This document shows, piece after piece, positions 6,189-15,078 of a stretch of 40,433 nt of DNA. Made by a program: the position numbers and the translations under genes. The stretch is from an uncultured Lachnospiraceae bacterium (GTDB taxonomy: Bacteria > Bacillota > Clostridia > Lachnospirales > Lachnospiraceae). Position 1 is the first letter of the stretch, and every line of letters begins with the position of its first letter. Location of the stretch: assembly GCA_950097145.1 (NCBI GenBank), contig CATNCF010000027.1, positions 1 to 40,433 of the forward strand, given 5' to 3'. A model generated the notes under the pieces. It was not told the DNA's origin. It searched no databases and worked only from the letters and a program-made list of their open reading frames with translations.

Positions 6189-9100
6189 ATGACAGAAAAT
6201 GGGGTCAACAGGGAAAAGGGTGAGAAAAACAGTGGATTTACCAGAGAGGTTCAGAAACTGATGAATCTTGATTCATCATCAAGTCATGGGATGCTGCCGG
6301 CGCGCAGCAGCAGTTCAGGGGTATCCATGCTGATGAAACAATATAAGGAAAAAGAACGTTTGAACCTGCAGCAGAACCATATCAATGGAACCATGGAACT
6401 GGTTCCGTTTTTGAGAATATCTTACGGTCAGATTCATGTGGAATTTACAATCGGTAATAAGAGAAAATATGTGTTGAAAAATACTCAGATTTTTGCAGAT
6501 GCTTTAAGACGCGGAGAATTTGTCACCTATGGGAAAGAGCTGGAATTTTATCACACTCTGGAAGCATTTTCTGATAAGAGCAGGCCCCTGGCAGAATTTC
6601 TCCTGCAGGAAGCGGAGATCCGGAAATCTACAGGCAGGAGTCTGGACTACTACGATAATAAAAAAGGACGCTACGTAGCTGTTCACAGCGGAAATATGGA
6701 TAATTTTTTTCGGGCTTTGGGGACTATGGAATTTGCTGTGGAACTGAATTACACACCCAGGAACATGTGGAAATTATCCAGGGAGGAACGTCCCTTGGAA
6801 ATGTGCATTCGGGCAGCAGAGGGCGGCGTGGTGCTGGAGACGGAAACATTTTTCTATACCTGTGGAAGAGAATATGTGTATTTGTGGAGAGATGGGGAAG
6901 TGTTTTCCATACCTGTGGAGAAAGCAAGGGAAATCCAGCCTTTTTGGGAATATTTGGATAGATACAAATACGATGAGTTTTTTGTGGAACACGCTGAATT
7001 GCCTATGTTCTGCAGGGAACTGCTTCCCATTCTGGAACGGCATTATCTTGTGAAAAAGCAGCAATTTCATGAGGGTGATTATCTGCCTCCCAAACCCCAA
7101 TATGAGATTTATCTGGATTATCTGGAACCCGACACTGTGACCTGTGAAATGACTGCAGTATATGGAGATCAAAGGTACAATGTTTTTGAAAAACTGCGGA
7201 TATTGGACCGCCGGGATGAGCTGGAGGAGTTGAAAGCGAGAGAGCAGGTGAAAGCCTGGTTCCAGAACGTGGATCCTCAGAGAAATCAAATGATTCTTAC
7301 GGATGATGAGGAATGGTTGTATCAATTTCTCACACAGGGGATTTCAGAGATTTCAAAGGTTGGCACTGTCTATGTCAGTGATGCCATGAAGTCTTTGAAA
7401 GTCAGAGAAACGCCGCAGGTGTCTGTGGGGGTATCTCTGAAGGGAAATCTGCTGGAGCTGACATTGGAAAGCCAGGAGATGCCGTTGGCGGAACTGGTGG
7501 GAATCCTGTCTGCGTATAAAAGAAGGCGTAAATTTTTCCGCCTGAAAAATGGTGATTTTCTGAGTATGGAAGAAGGCGGCCTTTCGGTGCTTTCCCGTAT
7601 TCAGGAGACTGCAGGAATTCCAGCCAGGCAGTGGGCGCAGGGAAAAATATCATTGCCAAAATACCGGGCATTGTATCTGGATCGGGAACTGCGGAATCAG
7701 AATGGATGTTATACGGTAAAAGACAAAGGATTCCGGGCTTTGGTCCGGAATATGAAGACGGTGGAAGATAATGATTTTGAAGTGCCAAAATCTCTGGAAA
7801 AAATATTAAGGGAATATCAGAAACAGGGATTTTTGTGGTTGAAAACCTTGAAGGCCAATGGATTTGGCGGTATTCTTGCGGATGATATGGGATTAGGAAA
7901 AACGATAGAAGTACTTGCGTTTCTCCTTTCGGAATGGGAGGAAGGAATTTCAAGTCCATATTTTGCCCTGATCGTCTGTCCCTCTTCTCTGATCTATAAC
8001 TGGGAAAAAGAAATTCAGCGGTTTGCTCCCCACCTTCACGCTGTGGCAGTAACAGGAACTGCTTTGGAGCGCAAAGCTCTGATTGAAGGTACAGGTTCCG
8101 GGGAAATCCTAATCACTTCCTATGACTTGCTGCGCAGGGATATTGCCTGTTATAAGAATTGCCGCTTTGGGTATGAGATTATTGATGAGGCCCAGTATAT
8201 TAAAAATCACAATACTAAGGCCGCCAGGGCAGTAAAGGAGATTCAGGCAGATTTTCGTGCCGCTCTTACGGGAACCCCCATTGAAAACCGTCTCAGCGAA
8301 CTATGGAGCATTTTTGATTTTCTAATGCCAGGGTTTCTCTTTCAATATCAAAAATTCCGGGAAGAATTGGAGATACCCATTGTTTCGGCCAGGGAGGAAG
8401 AGGTGAAAGACCGCCTGCGCGGCATGATACGGCCCTTTGTACTGCGCAGGCTCAAACAGGATGTTTTGAAAGAACTTCCAGAGAAAATGGAGGAAGCAGT
8501 TTTTGCCAGGATGGAAGAAGAACAGGAGAAGCTGTACCGCGCGCATGTACAGCGAATCCGTTTGATGCTTCAGGGACAGTCGGATAAGGAATTCGCCTCT
8601 CAGAAAATTCAGATACTGTCAGAACTTACAAGACTGAGGCAGATTTGCTGTGATCCGGCTCTGGTGTATGAAAACTATCAGGAAGAGTCTGCGAAATCCA
8701 TGATGTGTATGGAATTGATTAAAAATGCAATGGCAGGCGGACATAAGGTACTGCTGTTTTCTCAATTTACCTCAATGCTGGACAGGCTGCAGCAGAAACT
8801 GCAGAAGGAGCATATTTCTTTCTTAAGTCTTACCGGGGCTGTGAGTAAGGAGAGGCGGGCGGAATTGGTGGAGAAATTCCAGAACGGGGGGATTCCAGTA
8901 TTCTGTATCTCCTTAAAGGCAGGGGGCACCGGACTGAATCTTACAGCAGCGGATATTGTAATTCATTATGATCCCTGGTGGAATGCGGCGGCGCAAAATC
9001 AGGCTACAGACCGGGCGCACCGGATTGGACAGAAAAATCCTGTGACAGTCTATAAACTGATTGCAAAGAATACCATTGAGGAAAATATTTTAAATCTTCA

Positions 9101-9212
9101 GGAGAAAAAAAGCCGTCTTGCAGAACAGCTTTTGGGGAATAAGGGCTTTGAGGGCGTGAGATTTACTAGAGAAGAAATGCTGAACCTGCTGGGACATTAC
9201 ACCGGCGGCTAA
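6189..9212 (+). CDS. SNF2-family DEAD/DEAH-box helicase
   Basis: A 1007-residue Swi2/Snf2 ATPase, a DNA translocase thought to remodel protein-DNA complexes. The N-terminal ~500 residues hold the bacterial SNF2-associated region. The motor follows: motif I DDMGLGKT (near 565), motif II DEAQ (near 665, in place of DEAH), motif III LTGTPIEN, then the C-terminal RecA lobe with KAGGTGLNL and motif VI ATDRAHRIGQ near 940. I see no CxC...CxH SWIM finger at the N terminus, which many relatives carry. The first 60 residues are serine-rich and look unstructured. Start ATG 6189 follows GAGGAAAGGA; ATG 6185 is in another frame. Confidence 0.93.
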   Translation: MTENGVNREKGEKNSGFTREVQKLMNLDSSSSHGMLPARSSSSGVSMLMKQYKEKERLNLQQNHINGTMELVPFLRISYGQIHVEFTIGNKRKYVLKNTQIFADALRRGEFVTYGKELEFYHTLEAFSDKSRPLAEFLLQEAEIRKSTGRSLDYYDNKKGRYVAVHSGNMDNFFRALGTMEFAVELNYTPRNMWKLSREERPLEMCIRAAEGGVVLETETFFYTCGREYVYLWRDGEVFSIPVEKAREIQPFWEYLDRYKYDEFFVEHAELPMFCRELLPILERHYLVKKQQFHEGDYLPPKPQYEIYLDYLEPDTVTCEMTAVYGDQRYNVFEKLRILDRRDELEELKAREQVKAWFQNVDPQRNQMILTDDEEWLYQFLTQGISEISKVGTVYVSDAMKSLKVRETPQVSVGVSLKGNLLELTLESQEMPLAELVGILSAYKRRRKFFRLKNGDFLSMEEGGLSVLSRIQETAGIPARQWAQGKISLPKYRALYLDRELRNQNGCYTVKDKGFRALVRNMKTVEDNDFEVPKSLEKILREYQKQGFLWLKTLKANGFGGILADDMGLGKTIEVLAFLLSEWEEGISSPYFALIVCPSSLIYNWEKEIQRFAPHLHAVAVTGTALERKALIEGTGSGEILITSYDLLRRDIACYKNCRFGYEIIDEAQYIKNHNTKAARAVKEIQADFRAALTGTPIENRLSELWSIFDFLMPGFLFQYQKFREELEIPIVSAREEEVKDRLRGMIRPFVLRRLKQDVLKELPEKMEEAVFARMEEEQEKLYRAHVQRIRLMLQGQSDKEFASQKIQILSELTRLRQICCDPALVYENYQEESAKSMMCMELIKNAMAGGHKVLLFSQFTSMLDRLQQKLQKEHISFLSLTGAVSKERRAELVEKFQNGGIPVFCISLKAGGTGLNLTAADIVIHYDPWWNAAAQNQATDRAHRIGQKNPVTVYKLIAKNTIEENILNLQEKKSRLAEQLLGNKGFEGVRFTREEMLNLLGHYTGG

Positions 9213-9234
9213 AGAGCCACAAAGGAGGAATGTT

Positions 9235-9521
9235 ATGGAATTGTTATATGGTACTGCCAACCAGGGGAAACTGCTTGTTATGCGGCGTGCTCTGTCCCCT
9301 CTGGGTATTAGGGTGAAAGGTCTTATGAACAGAAAAGAAAAGATTCCAATTGTGCCGGAGACAGGCCATTCCCTTCTGGAGAATGCCAGGCTGGTATTCC
9401 CATAGACCGGCTGTCCGTTCAGATTTCCAGCGGGACATATTATTATGACCTGCCGGAATATGCCCAGGACGAAGTGGCATTGGATGAAGGATTTAAAAAT
9501 TTTTTCAATCATATATTTTAG
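9235..9521 (+). pseudogene. broken RdgB/HAM1-type XTP/dITP diphosphatase gene
   Basis: ATG 9235, behind a good AAAGGAGGAA site, opens a reading frame that begins MELLYGTANQGKL, the substrate-binding N terminus of non-canonical purine NTP pyrophosphatases (TxNxxK). It continues through ETGHSLLENARL and stops at TAG 9403, only 56 codons in, against about 190-200 in the family. Another frame (from about 9393) then reads GIPIDRLSVQISSG...DEGFKNFFNHIF and stops at 9521. That second piece may be the C terminus of the same gene after an internal deletion, or of a different one; I could not place it. The metal- and phosphate-binding middle of the enzyme is missing, so it is inactive. Confidence 0.7.
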
Positions 9522-9548
9522 TGACAGAGCAATTGTTTTGTCTGCATA

Positions 9549-10829
9549 TCACAGAGTCACCACAAAAGAAGTACCGCCTCCCGGCGTGTCCGCCACCCAT
9601 ATTTTTCCTTTGTGCATATGAATGATTTCCTGGGCTATGCATAGGCCCAAACCAAAGTGTTTCTTGTCTTTATGAGATTTATCACAGCGGTAAAAACGAT
9701 CAAATACTGCCTGTTTTTCAGAATCAGGAATTCCCATTCCACTGTCGGATACCCGAAGAATAAATTTGTCAGAAGGAACCTCCAGAACAAGGTGGATCCT
9801 GCCGCCGGAAGGCGTATAGCACAAAGCATTGTCCAGCAGAATAGATAGAACCTGTTCTATGCGTTCTTTGTCACAGCAGCAAGGCGGCACCAGCTTGTCC
9901 GGTAGAATAACGTTTAAGGAAATGGATTTTTTTTGTGCCAGAAGTTCAAACTTTTCATACACCGACAACAGAAGAGTATCTAGTTCCACCTGTGTTTTCT
10001 GTATGGTGAAATGAGAATTGTCAGCGCTTGAGAGTGTAAGCATATCATCGATGAGACGTCCCATCCTTGTCCCTTCCTGTTTTATGGTCTCTGAAAAATG
10101 CGCGGTTTCTTCTGGTGAAGCGTACTGCATAGCTGAAAGGGCAGAAAGCATAACAGTAAGAGGGGAGCGCAGTTCATGGGAAGCAGAAGCTATAAATTCA
10201 GTCTGCTTCTCACGGCTTTTTTGGATCGGCTGTATGATGCGCCAGGTAAAGAACCAGAAAAACAGCCCTAAAAGAAAAACCCCCAGAATATCCATACCTG
10301 CAAAGAGCCGCCTTTGGGATACCATAGATTTGTTCAAATCAGTCAGAGGCAGCAGGACGGCAACATTTAATATGCCGCTTTTTTTGGGAATCAGGGCCAC
10401 AGAGGCATAATAGTCCTGTCCGTTCCAGTCCAACGGAAAGTCGGCATGGGTGGACAAAACAGAATTGTTTGGCATGGATTCCTCCAAAATGCCATACTTT
10501 TCCCGGGCCTGTTTTCTCGCCAAATTAAAAATATCCTCCTCTAAAGTCAAAGGAGACAGATTCTCAAATATTAATTTAGAGCCTTTGTCCCGGATATCCA
10601 TCTCAAATCGGGTATCTGCACGGAATTGCACCAGCCACTCCCGTGACAGGATAGACTGGCTGCCTAAGTGAGAGAATAATTGATTAGCGTTGACTTGAAA
10701 GTCAGAAAAATGGCTTTTTTTGGATTCTGATTCAGAGAAAGAGAGACAGATTAGGGACATAAAGATTAAAATAGCACTGCTGGCAAATGTACAGAGAAAT
10801 GTAAGCCAAATGTGTAGTTTTTCAAACAT
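9549..10829 (-). CDS. sensor histidine kinase
   Basis: A 426-residue membrane kinase. One transmembrane helix lies near residues 10-32 and a second near 168-192. Between them is an extracytoplasmic sensor of about 135 residues with no recognised fold. The HisKA dimerisation helix has SASHELRSPL with phospho-acceptor His218. The ATPase domain has N-box LLDNALCY, G1 DSGMGIP, F-box FDRFYRCD and G2 GLGLCIAQEI, all intact. No HAMP domain is evident. Start ATG 10829 follows GGAGG and sits 1 base after the end of the response regulator gene, so the pair is co-transcribed and surely cognate. Confidence 0.93.
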   Translation of the reverse strand: MFEKLHIWLTFLCTFASSAILIFMSLICLSFSESESKKSHFSDFQVNANQLFSHLGSQSILSREWLVQFRADTRFEMDIRDKGSKLIFENLSPLTLEEDIFNLARKQAREKYGILEESMPNNSVLSTHADFPLDWNGQDYYASVALIPKKSGILNVAVLLPLTDLNKSMVSQRRLFAGMDILGVFLLGLFFWFFTWRIIQPIQKSREKQTEFIASASHELRSPLTVMLSALSAMQYASPEETAHFSETIKQEGTRMGRLIDDMLTLSSADNSHFTIQKTQVELDTLLLSVYEKFELLAQKKSISLNVILPDKLVPPCCCDKERIEQVLSILLDNALCYTPSGGRIHLVLEVPSDKFILRVSDSGMGIPDSEKQAVFDRFYRCDKSHKDKKHFGLGLCIAQEIIHMHKGKIWVADTPGGGTSFVVTL

Positions 10830-10830
10830 A

Positions 10831-11502
10831 TCAGACCTCCAGTTGATAACCAATGCCCCGGATTGTTTTTAATTGTATGGAGCTTTGGACGCTTTTGAGG
10901 CGCCTGCGCAGAAAATAAATATAGTTGTCCAGATTGCCGTCCTCCACTTCAGCGTCAGGTCCCCAGACTTTAGCAAGAAGAGAGGATCTGGGGATAGTCT
11001 GCCCTGGATTGTGAAGGAAAAACTCCAAGAGATTCCCTTCTCGGGCAGATAGAGAGCAGGAACGATCCTGGCAATGGAGCTTTTTCTGCTCTCTGTTATA
11101 AGAAATGTCTCCCACTATCAGGGGCTTGCTGCCCTCCCATTTCTGGGGGCGCCTTAAGATGCAGCGGATTCTGGCGAGAAGTTCTTCAAAATCAAAGGGT
11201 TTCACCAGATAATCATCAGCTCCGCAGTCAAGTCCTGTGATTTTGTCATTTAGTGCGCCCAGTGCGGTGACAAAGATAATGGGGGTTGAAATATTTTTTT
11301 CCCGTGTGATTTTTAAAATTGAAATTCCATCCAGCACAGGAAGCATCCGGTCCAGCAGTATCAGATCATGAGACTGCTGTTCGATATAGTGCAGTCCTTC
11401 TTCCCCGTCATGGCACACATCTGTCTCAAACTGCTGCTGTTCTAATTGAAAGCGGAGTGTTTCTGCAAGGGATTTGTCGTCTTCAATGATCAGTATTCGC
11501 AT
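10831..11502 (-). CDS. OmpR-family response regulator
   Basis: A 223-residue DNA-binding response regulator. The receiver domain has acidic pocket Glu7-Asp8-Asp9, phospho-acceptor Asp51 in LLDRMLP, the conserved Thr in VTA and Lys in VKPF. The C-terminal winged helix ends in TIRGIGYQLEV, typical of OmpR/PhoB regulators. Start ATG 11502 follows TTGAGGAGGG. It is the first gene of a kinase operon and diverges from the solute-binding protein operon. The symmetric 11-bp direct repeats at 11720-11770 are the kind of site this family binds, so it probably controls both itself and the divergent operon. Confidence 0.94.
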   Translation of the reverse strand: MRILIIEDDKSLAETLRFQLEQQQFETDVCHDGEEGLHYIEQQSHDLILLDRMLPVLDGISILKITREKNISTPIIFVTALGALNDKITGLDCGADDYLVKPFDFEELLARIRCILRRPQKWEGSKPLIVGDISYNREQKKLHCQDRSCSLSAREGNLLEFFLHNPGQTIPRSSLLAKVWGPDAEVEDGNLDNYIYFLRRRLKSVQSSIQLKTIRGIGYQLEV

Positions 11503-11538
11503 GTTGTCCCTCCTCAAGAATGAAAAAGCGGAAAGAAG

Positions 11539-11702
11539 CATAAGGGCTCCTCCCAGCGAAGCTGGGTCCCTCCTCCAAATAGTTAAATACGTGAAAAAGC
11601 ATAAGGAATCCTCCCAGCGAAGCTGGGTCCCTCCTCCAAATAGTTAAATACGTGAAAAAGCATAAGGAATCCTCCCAGCGAAGCTGGGTCCCTCCTTATG
11701 CT
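11539..11702. repeat. three tandem 61-bp hairpin repeats in the regulator leader
   Basis: Units begin at 11539, 11600 and 11661, period 61 bases; the first copy differs slightly and the last is cut short. Each holds a perfect stem CCCAGC/GCTGGG with a 3-base loop, beside CCTCC tracts. Read on the minus strand, in the direction of the regulator gene, each stem is flanked by GGAGGG and AGGAT, like ribosome sites, and ends CCTTATGC. The two promoter-proximal units are followed by TTTTT. The promoter-proximal unit also carries the outer arm GCATAAGG/CCTTATGC, giving a 43-base hairpin at the predicted 5' end of the mRNA. The array could be an attenuator or stabiliser of the leader. Confidence 0.85.
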
Positions 11703-11704
11703 AA

Positions 11705-11785
11705 AGTATATCACAGTTATCTCTAAATTATCTCTAAAAAATTATTTTACAATTAGAGAAAGGTTAGAGATTTCTGTGATATTCT
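11705..11785. promoter_or_regulatory. symmetric operator with two divergent promoters
   Basis: TCTCTAA occurs at 11720-11726 and 11731-11737, and its reverse complement TTAGAGA at 11753-11759 and 11764-11770. Copies in each pair are 11 bases apart and the whole is exactly symmetric about 11745. TATCACAG (11709-11716) and CTGTGATA (11774-11781) extend the symmetry. A minus-strand -10 (TATACT, 11710-11705) and a plus-strand -10 (TATTCT, 11780-11785) each lie 9 bases outside the outer box. Neither has a -35 at the right place; the direct repeats occupy that position. This is the architecture of promoters activated by OmpR/PhoB-type regulators. Confidence 0.8.
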
Positions 11786-11826
11786 GTTTATAGGTTCCGA
11801 AACACAGAGCATGAAGGAGGTAACAT

Positions 11827-14127
11827 ATGAAACATAAAGCATTAAAACGGACTGCAGGATTTCTATTGTCATTGTTCTTGGTCTGCGGAAGTTTTGCCGG
11901 GTGCAGCGGCAAAGACCAGGCAGGGACTGGAACTGCAGACGGAACTGCAGAAAAAAACAACAAAGAAACCGCTATGGGAAGGTTCCTGGAAGAGGAGATA
12001 GATACGGGTATTGCGTTTGGCAATATTTATGATATGAAAAAACTGGAAGACGGGACTCTGCGGATTATCGGTTCTAATGGGGATGATGGAAAAGACGGGG
12101 TTTGGGATTCCAAAGACCAGGGGGTAAGCTGGGAGAAAACTTATGATTTTCCGGCAGAACTTGGAGATGGTGAGAAAGGATATATTGATCGTGCAGCCTT
12201 ATCGCCGGATGGCAAGGCAGTCTGCGTCTTTAATGAGTTTAAAGGGGACGGCGTAATTCAGCCGGTCTTGTATCTTCTGGATGCCAAAGGGACGGGGAGC
12301 CGCATTCCCTTTGAATTACCAGGCGCTTCCGAAAATTCTGCGGGAAACCTGATTATGTGGCTGAGTTTTGCAGGCAGCGGCCAAGTGCTGGCGGAAAATG
12401 CGTCTGACACAATTTATCAGATCAATATAGAAGACGGAAGCGTGAAACAGACCTATGAATTTGACGCTTCTTCAGACATTCATCTGAGTTATGCGGCAGG
12501 AGAAAAGCTGCTTGTTTTCAACAGCTCGGAGGCTCTTGTATATGATACAGGGACAGGGGAACAGATTCCGTCAGAAGAGACATTCCAGAAAGGAGCGGCA
12601 GAGGCTGGGCTGTTCCAGGCTGTGGACACCATGGATGCGGGGGAAAGCGTATTCTGCCTTTCCAGCGGCGGAGTTTATCACTATAAGTTTGGCGGAAGCG
12701 TGATGGAACAATTGGTTGATGGAAAGATGAATTCCCTGGGTGCTCCGGCTTTTTATCCCATAGCCCTCGCCATGCTGGATGAGCAGAATTTTCTGGTAGC
12801 GGCGAACGACACGAATTCTGACTCTCCCACAGGGATTGCATTACTAAAGTATACGTATTCGCCAGATACCCCCGCTATGCCGGAGAAAGAGTTAAAGGTA
12901 TATTCCCTGTATGACAACCGGGAAATGCGGCAGTCAATTACACGGTTCCAGAAGGAACACACAGATATCTATGTAAATTATCAGGCGGCTCTCACTGAGG
13001 AAAACGGCGTAAATATCTCCGACGCATTAAAAACCCTCACCACTGAGATTATGGCAGGAAAAGGGCCGGATCTGTTAATTTTAGATGGGATGCCTGTGAA
13101 AGCATATATGGAAAAGGGTATTCTGAAAGATATATCTTCTGTGGTAGGAAAAGAGGGCAATTATTTTGAAAAGATTTTGAACGCTTATCAGGATGAACAG
13201 GGACAGTTATTTGCAGCCCCGGCAAGGTTTATGATACCTATGGTTCAGGCTGGCGGCGCATGGTATCAGCCAGGAGAAGATTTTGATACTTTTACCGGGC
13301 GCAAAGATGCTCTTGTAAACATGGACCCAAAGACGGTGATAGAAAAATTCTGGTATACCTGTGGCGCGGCATGGCAGAAAGACGATGGCACTTTAGATCA
13401 GGTGAAGATGACGGAATTTCTTACCAAACTGAAGAATGCTTACGGGGAATACGATGAAGCAAGCCTGGAAAATATGGTTACAGCAATGGCGTTTAGCGAG
13501 GAAAAAGCCGGCAAAGCACAGGTAAATCTGCTCAAAAACAGTTCTCTTAGTGTTGGGCAGTTTGACCTGGCTTTTGGAAGGCTGAATACAAATGTTGGAT
13601 TATTGGACAGCTTGGATTATGGAATGATGAGTGCAGTAAATAAGAAGCTGAAAGATGGAGATTACGGTCTGATGCCGGGTCAGGCAGATCACGTTTTCGT
13701 TCCGGCTATGATCTTGGGGATCAGCAGTAAGAGCAGCGAAACAGAGACGGCAGAACAGTTCCTGCAGTATTTGTTTTCCACCGAAGCACAGAAAATTTCC
13801 CAGTCCGGCGGGCTTCCGGTAGAACAGGAGGCGTTCAAGAGCGTGATCGACGGACATCAGTATAAAGGAAAAGACAGTCTGGTCTGTGTGGGAAGCGACG
13901 GAACGAATGTAGATGAGACGCTGGATTATCCTATGGTTCCTACACCGAAAAAAGAAATTAAAAAAATTACAGAGCTTGCGGAATCTCTTGCCACTCCGGC
14001 ATTGCGGGATGATGTGATTATGGAGGCGGTGTCAGAGCAGGGGGAAAAGGTGTTAAAGGGTGAAATCAGCCCGGAACAAGCCGCTGACGCCATTATGCAG
14101 AAAGTCAATATTTATCTGGCAGAGTAG
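11827..14127 (+). CDS. lipoprotein: beta-propeller-like domain fused to ABC solute-binding protein
   Basis: A 766-residue exported lipoprotein. The signal peptide ends in a lipobox-like FAGC with Cys26 as lipid site, followed by a low-complexity linker. Residues about 60-345 are rich in repeated strand patterns such as GVWDSKDQGVSWEKTYDF (a BNR/sialidase-like hairpin) and LYLLDAKGTG, suggesting a propeller. From about 354 (ELKVYSLYDNREMRQSI) to the end it reads as a family 1 extracellular solute-binding protein with TEIMAGKGPDLLILDG and FAAPARF. Usual binding proteins are 400-450 residues, so the front domain is an addition. It is the first gene of the six-gene operon; AAGGAGG precedes ATG 11827. 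The ligand is unknown, possibly a sugar given its permeases. Confidence 0.85.
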   Translation: MKHKALKRTAGFLLSLFLVCGSFAGCSGKDQAGTGTADGTAEKNNKETAMGRFLEEEIDTGIAFGNIYDMKKLEDGTLRIIGSNGDDGKDGVWDSKDQGVSWEKTYDFPAELGDGEKGYIDRAALSPDGKAVCVFNEFKGDGVIQPVLYLLDAKGTGSRIPFELPGASENSAGNLIMWLSFAGSGQVLAENASDTIYQINIEDGSVKQTYEFDASSDIHLSYAAGEKLLVFNSSEALVYDTGTGEQIPSEETFQKGAAEAGLFQAVDTMDAGESVFCLSSGGVYHYKFGGSVMEQLVDGKMNSLGAPAFYPIALAMLDEQNFLVAANDTNSDSPTGIALLKYTYSPDTPAMPEKELKVYSLYDNREMRQSITRFQKEHTDIYVNYQAALTEENGVNISDALKTLTTEIMAGKGPDLLILDGMPVKAYMEKGILKDISSVVGKEGNYFEKILNAYQDEQGQLFAAPARFMIPMVQAGGAWYQPGEDFDTFTGRKDALVNMDPKTVIEKFWYTCGAAWQKDDGTLDQVKMTEFLTKLKNAYGEYDEASLENMVTAMAFSEEKAGKAQVNLLKNSSLSVGQFDLAFGRLNTNVGLLDSLDYGMMSAVNKKLKDGDYGLMPGQADHVFVPAMILGISSKSSETETAEQFLQYLFSTEAQKISQSGGLPVEQEAFKSVIDGHQYKGKDSLVCVGSDGTNVDETLDYPMVPTPKKEIKKITELAESLATPALRDDVIMEAVSEQGEKVLKGEISPEQAADAIMQKVNIYLAE

Positions 14128-14162
14128 GATGTTTGAGCAAGATAGAAAGATGTGGTGGGATC

Positions 14163-15044
14163 ATGAAATTTCCGTATCAAATACGCCGTATCCGGCGTAC
14201 AAAAACTGCTGGAAAACATAAGAACTTTCGTGGATTGTTGTGGATCCTGCCAAGCTTTTTGGGAGTGCTGGTATTTTATCTCCTGCCCTATGCAGACGTT
14301 GTCCGCCGTTCTTTTTTGGGAGCGGTGGACGGCAGTTTTGCGGGAATTGACAATTACCGGGCAGTATTGGAGAATATAGCATTTCTGCTGGCGGTAAAAA
14401 ATACGCTGCGGTTTACGGTATTGTGTATTCCAGCGCTGATACTTGCCGCCCTTCTATGTGCCGTTCTTTTGTACCGCAGCAAATATGGCGGAATCGTGAA
14501 AAGCGCTTTTCTTATGCCAATGGCATTGCCGGCGGTCTCGGTGGCGTTAATGTGGAGGCTGCTTTTTCATTCTCAGGGCATTGTAAACGGGTGGCTTGCT
14601 AATTTTCGCATTACGGGAAGCGATTGGATGAACAGCAAAAGCGCATTTTGGATTCTGGTGGGCAGTTATATCTGGAAAAACCTGGGTTATGATATTGTGC
14701 TGTGGATGGCAGGGCTTTCTGGGATTTCAGAAAATATTTACGAAGCGGCAAGGGTGGATGGAGCCGGGGAATGGCAGTGCTTTTGGAAAATTACCCTGCC
14801 AAACCTGAAAACTTCTTTTTATACCATTACCGTACTGTCTTTTCTCAATTCTTTTAAAGTGTTCCGGGAAGCTTATCTGGTTGCGGGAGATTATCCCCAT
14901 GAGAGTATCTATATGATGCAGCATTTGTTTAACAATTGGTTCCGGAATTTTTCTTTTGATAAGATGGCAGCCGCGGCAGTACTGGAAAGCCTGGTGCTTC
15001 TGGGATTGATTCTGTTATTTCAGAAAACTTTGGATAAGGAATGA
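14163..15044 (+). CDS. sugar-type ABC transporter permease (MalF/UgpA-like)
   Basis: An inner-membrane permease of 293 residues with six predicted helices. The cytoplasmic EAA loop YEAARVDGAGEWQCFWKI, which docks the ATPase, is present near residue 198. The basic N-terminal tail is followed by a first helix GLLWILPSFLGVLVFYLLPY, typical of carbohydrate permeases. Start ATG 14163 is preceded by GGTGGGA; an earlier TTG at 14133 in the same frame is possible and would be closer to the previous stop. It pairs with the permease that follows. The ATPase must be supplied from outside this locus. Confidence 0.9.
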   Translation: MKFPYQIRRIRRTKTAGKHKNFRGLLWILPSFLGVLVFYLLPYADVVRRSFLGAVDGSFAGIDNYRAVLENIAFLLAVKNTLRFTVLCIPALILAALLCAVLLYRSKYGGIVKSAFLMPMALPAVSVALMWRLLFHSQGIVNGWLANFRITGSDWMNSKSAFWILVGSYIWKNLGYDIVLWMAGLSGISENIYEAARVDGAGEWQCFWKITLPNLKTSFYTITVLSFLNSFKVFREAYLVAGDYPHESIYMMQHLFNNWFRNFSFDKMAAAAVLESLVLLGLILLFQKTLDKE

Positions 15045-15078
15045 ATGAGAAAGGCAGAAGAAAGGGACGGTGATAAAG

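Noticed and set aside
6774..7325. 183-codon minus-strand frame inside the helicase gene
   Set aside because: Antisense shadow of the SNF2-associated region with no ribosome site.
11539..11702. CRISPR array
   Set aside because: Three units of 61 bases including the intervening sequence are nearly identical, so there are no unique spacers; no cas genes are present.
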